Shown here piece by piece: positions 62,435-64,000 of a stretch of DNA of 64,000 nucleotides. The position numbers and the translations under genes are program-made. Origin of the DNA: Panorpa germanica (Eukaryota; Arthropoda; Insecta; Mecoptera; Panorpidae); the NCBI GenBank assembly GCA_963678705.1, contig OY783214.1:9796001-9860000 (forward strand), written 5' to 3'. The notes beneath the pieces were generated by a model that saw only the letters and a list, made by a program, of their open reading frames with translations, made no database searches and was not told where the DNA came from. Position 1 is the stretch's first letter. Each line of letters opens with the position of its first letter.

Positions 62435-62800
62435 CAGTGGCGTACCACGACTAATGCGGGCTTTAGGCGTTACTCTATATTGGAGCTTTTTTTTAGGTCA
62501 CACACAAAATCAATGGTAACTAGCCATAATTGATCCAAGTTTTTGGGGGCCTTTGAAAAGCCTTGCAAGCTATTTGAAATTAGTTTTTTTAAGCTCCTAT
62601 TAAGAAGCTCCTATTAATTTAAGCTCACTATTACTTTCAAGGCTTAATTCATATATTCTTTTTTTAGTTTTTACACGAAGTCAATTTTGTCTACGAGTAA
62701 TCACAATTGCTTTGCGGTCTATATATAAATTATTTTTTTAGTTAACATGCGAAATTAATTGTATTTAGTCATAATTCAACCGAGTTTTTGGGGAGAACAC
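62435..62800. repeat. hAT-like left end followed by an R5 repeat cluster
   Basis: CAGTGGCGTACCACG at 62435 resembles the termini of the 46-kb hAT element, but the matching right end and target duplication were not found. Three R5 units follow (62497 ACACACAAAATCAATGG, 62675 ACACGAAGTCAATTTTG, 62747 ACATGCGAAATTAATTG). Confidence 0.45.
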
Positions 62801-62834
62801 TCCCCTCGGTACTATTTTACAACTCTAATAAATA

Positions 62835-63017
62835 TAGGGTCTTTCAGCATGAGCGGCCATAACGCAATATTTCCGTGAAAAGTGGCGATATTTTTATTTT
62901 AATCTAAAGTACAAACTCTGAGGTTTGTAATGAAACACAATATCTGTCAAATGTCACCGAAATATTGTGTTTTTCTATTGGTTTAAAATGACTGGTCTTG
63001 TTATGGAAGACCCTATA
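62835..63017. mobile_element. MITE R4, uninterrupted copy
   Basis: 183 bp, starting TATAGGGTCTTTCAGCATGA and ending in AAGACCCTATA, with inverted ends that continue imperfectly (CAATATTT / AAATATTG). The TA at each end fits a TA-target element of the Tc1/mariner group. It is the sibling of the copy split by the LTR retrotransposon. Confidence 0.85.
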
Positions 63018-63341
63018 TTTTGTGTTAAAGAACTTTATGGTTTGAATTATTTAAGAATCGTCTCTATTTGTTATTAATACATTTCTATGAAAACTTGTCA
63101 AGAATATAAGTGTTTCAGTATTTTTTTATTACACTTTTGACAGTGAGATAAATAAATCGTTACAAAGGAAAATATAAGAATTAGAGACAAAAACAAGTGT
63201 TGTTCTTCTAAGAAGTAACGATGGCGTTTCTCACAGTGTTGACAATTTTAAGACACATTCGTTATAAAACAAATATTATATTACAGTTGTGAAGTACGTA
63301 AAATAAAATCTCAACTTGTATCAATAAAGAAAAACACTTAC

Positions 63342-63760
63342 CATCTTTCGGTTGGACGTATCCGTGAACTTCACAATAAGCATGTGTGTGTGCACTAGGA
63401 CTAGGCGCAAAATAAGATTCCACATCAAGATCAGCACTAGATCTAACTTCCCCAGAAGTACTAGCTTCTTGTTGAGCTACTTGTGCTGATACTGATAGCG
63501 CTAGACCACTTGTACTGGCTTCTAATATAGCCTGTTGTTGTTCTAGAAGTTGTTGTTCTCGTCGACATTTTGAACATCTTCGCATTTCGCTACGAACGCG
63601 TAACAACCAAACCATTCCAAACAGAGCCATTGCTTCGGAGCCCTCCTCAATCCCCCGGATACTTGGGGTCATGGCAAGGCCTTCCACATGGTTTAAGTGA
63701 GACAATAATTGAACCAGGAGTCGATGTCTCTTAGTAACACACATAACCAACCCAGATACA
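63342..63760 (-). CDS. Coding exon of unrecognised protein, possibly an upstream dlg1 exon or a neighbour gene
   Basis: Minus strand. A possible acceptor (TTATTGTTCCCATCAG) ends at 63761; the exon runs to a strong donor, GTAAGT at 63341-63336. About 139 codons are open, starting in phase 2 and ending in phase 1 with a single G. The composition is clearly less AT-rich than the surroundings and protein-like: a basic start (TKRHRLLVQLL), a short hydrophobic run (AMALFGMVWLL), a basic CSKCRREQ, a glutamine-rich coil (QQLLEQQQ), then a Ser/Ala-rich acidic tail (STSGEVRSSADLDVESYFAP) and YCEVHGYVQPKD. The phase-1 G end is exactly what the dlg1 exon at 20095 requires (G|AT gives Asp). It does not resemble the first half of an L27 domain, so it is either an alternative N-terminal exon or another gene. 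An ATG at 63744 could also start a first exon. Confidence 0.55.
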
Positions 63761-64000
63761 CTGATGGGAACAATAATTCTTAAACACTGAACATTTTAAT
63801 TCACATTGTTCCAATGTCTTGTTCTGTAGCGACTTCCATGGTAAACCATACTAAAGTCACATTTGTAAACCTTCTTTTAATTGAAGTGAAACTTTTATTC
63901 CTGGTATTATGAAGCACTATAACATTTACTTTATAAACAACTGAGGTTATGAAGAAATTTAATTGAATAAATAGTTTTCAGTTAATATACAAATTTTATA
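63761..64000. other. Sequence upstream of the 63-kb exon
   Basis: Too short to judge. The exon's frame is closed by TAA about 40 bp upstream of the proposed acceptor, consistent with an intron or 5' untranslated region. Confidence 0.4.

Larger units (their letters stand above)
20096..63341 (-). other. dlg1: Very long intron (or intron plus intergenic DNA) upstream of the dlg1 exon
   Basis: From the dlg1 acceptor at 20096 to the next minus-strand donor I accept (GTAAGT at 63336-63341) there is 43 kb without a convincing minus-strand coding exon. If the 63-kb exon belongs to dlg1, this is one intron, and both ends are phase 1. If it does not, the intron extends past the window. It contains the complete retrotransposon, numerous repeat copies and a candidate recursive splice site. 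Just upstream of the exon, 20300-20470 is GC-elevated with no accepted frame. Confidence 0.5.

Overview
The window looks like arthropod, most likely insect, nuclear DNA. It is strongly AT-rich, has almost no long reading frames outside a retrotransposon, and is crowded with transposon remains (Ty3/gypsy LTR element, mariner, hAT and other MITEs, several truncated LINEs) and long TA microsatellites. There are no operons, Shine-Dalgarno sites or other prokaryotic architecture. The species cannot be fixed from the sequence alone.

The one host gene I can name is discs large (dlg1, MAGUK scaffold). A single 137-nt exon on the minus strand at 19959-20095 encodes the second half of the L27 domain of the long (S97-type) isoform, with good splice sites and intron phases. 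The rest of the window reads as long introns around it: about 20 kb downstream (1-19958) and more than 43 kb upstream (20096 onward). In the upstream intron, 57918-57972 (minus) holds a near-consensus recursive splice site (pyrimidine tract, AG, then GTAAGT) followed 47 nt later by a second GTAAGT donor, the layout of an RS-exon. A second minus-strand coding exon at 63342-63760 encodes about 139 unrecognised residues. It ends in the same intron phase that the dlg1 exon needs, so it is either an upstream or alternative dlg1 exon or part of a neighbouring gene. Two weak plus-strand coding candidates lie at 5442-5472 and 56363-56542.

The best-defined object is a 5,627-bp Ty3/gypsy retrotransposon at 26893-32519. 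Its two 413-bp LTRs appear identical by eye. It has a 4-bp target duplication (GTGG), a tRNA-Leu-like primer site, and a gag-protease-RT-RNaseH frame separated from an intact integrase frame only by one in-frame TAA. Each LTR carries three exact 66-bp tandem repeats, each with its own TATAAAA and CACATGTG. The element landed inside an older MITE whose uninterrupted sibling lies at 62835-63017.

Region by region: 1-19958 holds dispersed repeats, mariner and LINE remnants, a TIR MITE and a possible plus-strand promoter/first exon near 5.3-5.5 kb. 19959-20095 is the dlg1 exon. 20096-26834 holds microsatellite, repeat and LINE/mariner fragments. 26835-32654 is the nested retrotransposon. 32655-57900 is intronic sequence with three long simple repeats, LINE fragments, two hAT MITEs with 8-bp target duplications and a MITE with long terminal inverted repeats. 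57918-64000 holds the recursive splice candidate, more dispersed repeats, the intact MITE and the 63-kb exon. The mobile elements explain most of the recognisable sequence, and the rest is unremarkable AT-rich DNA.
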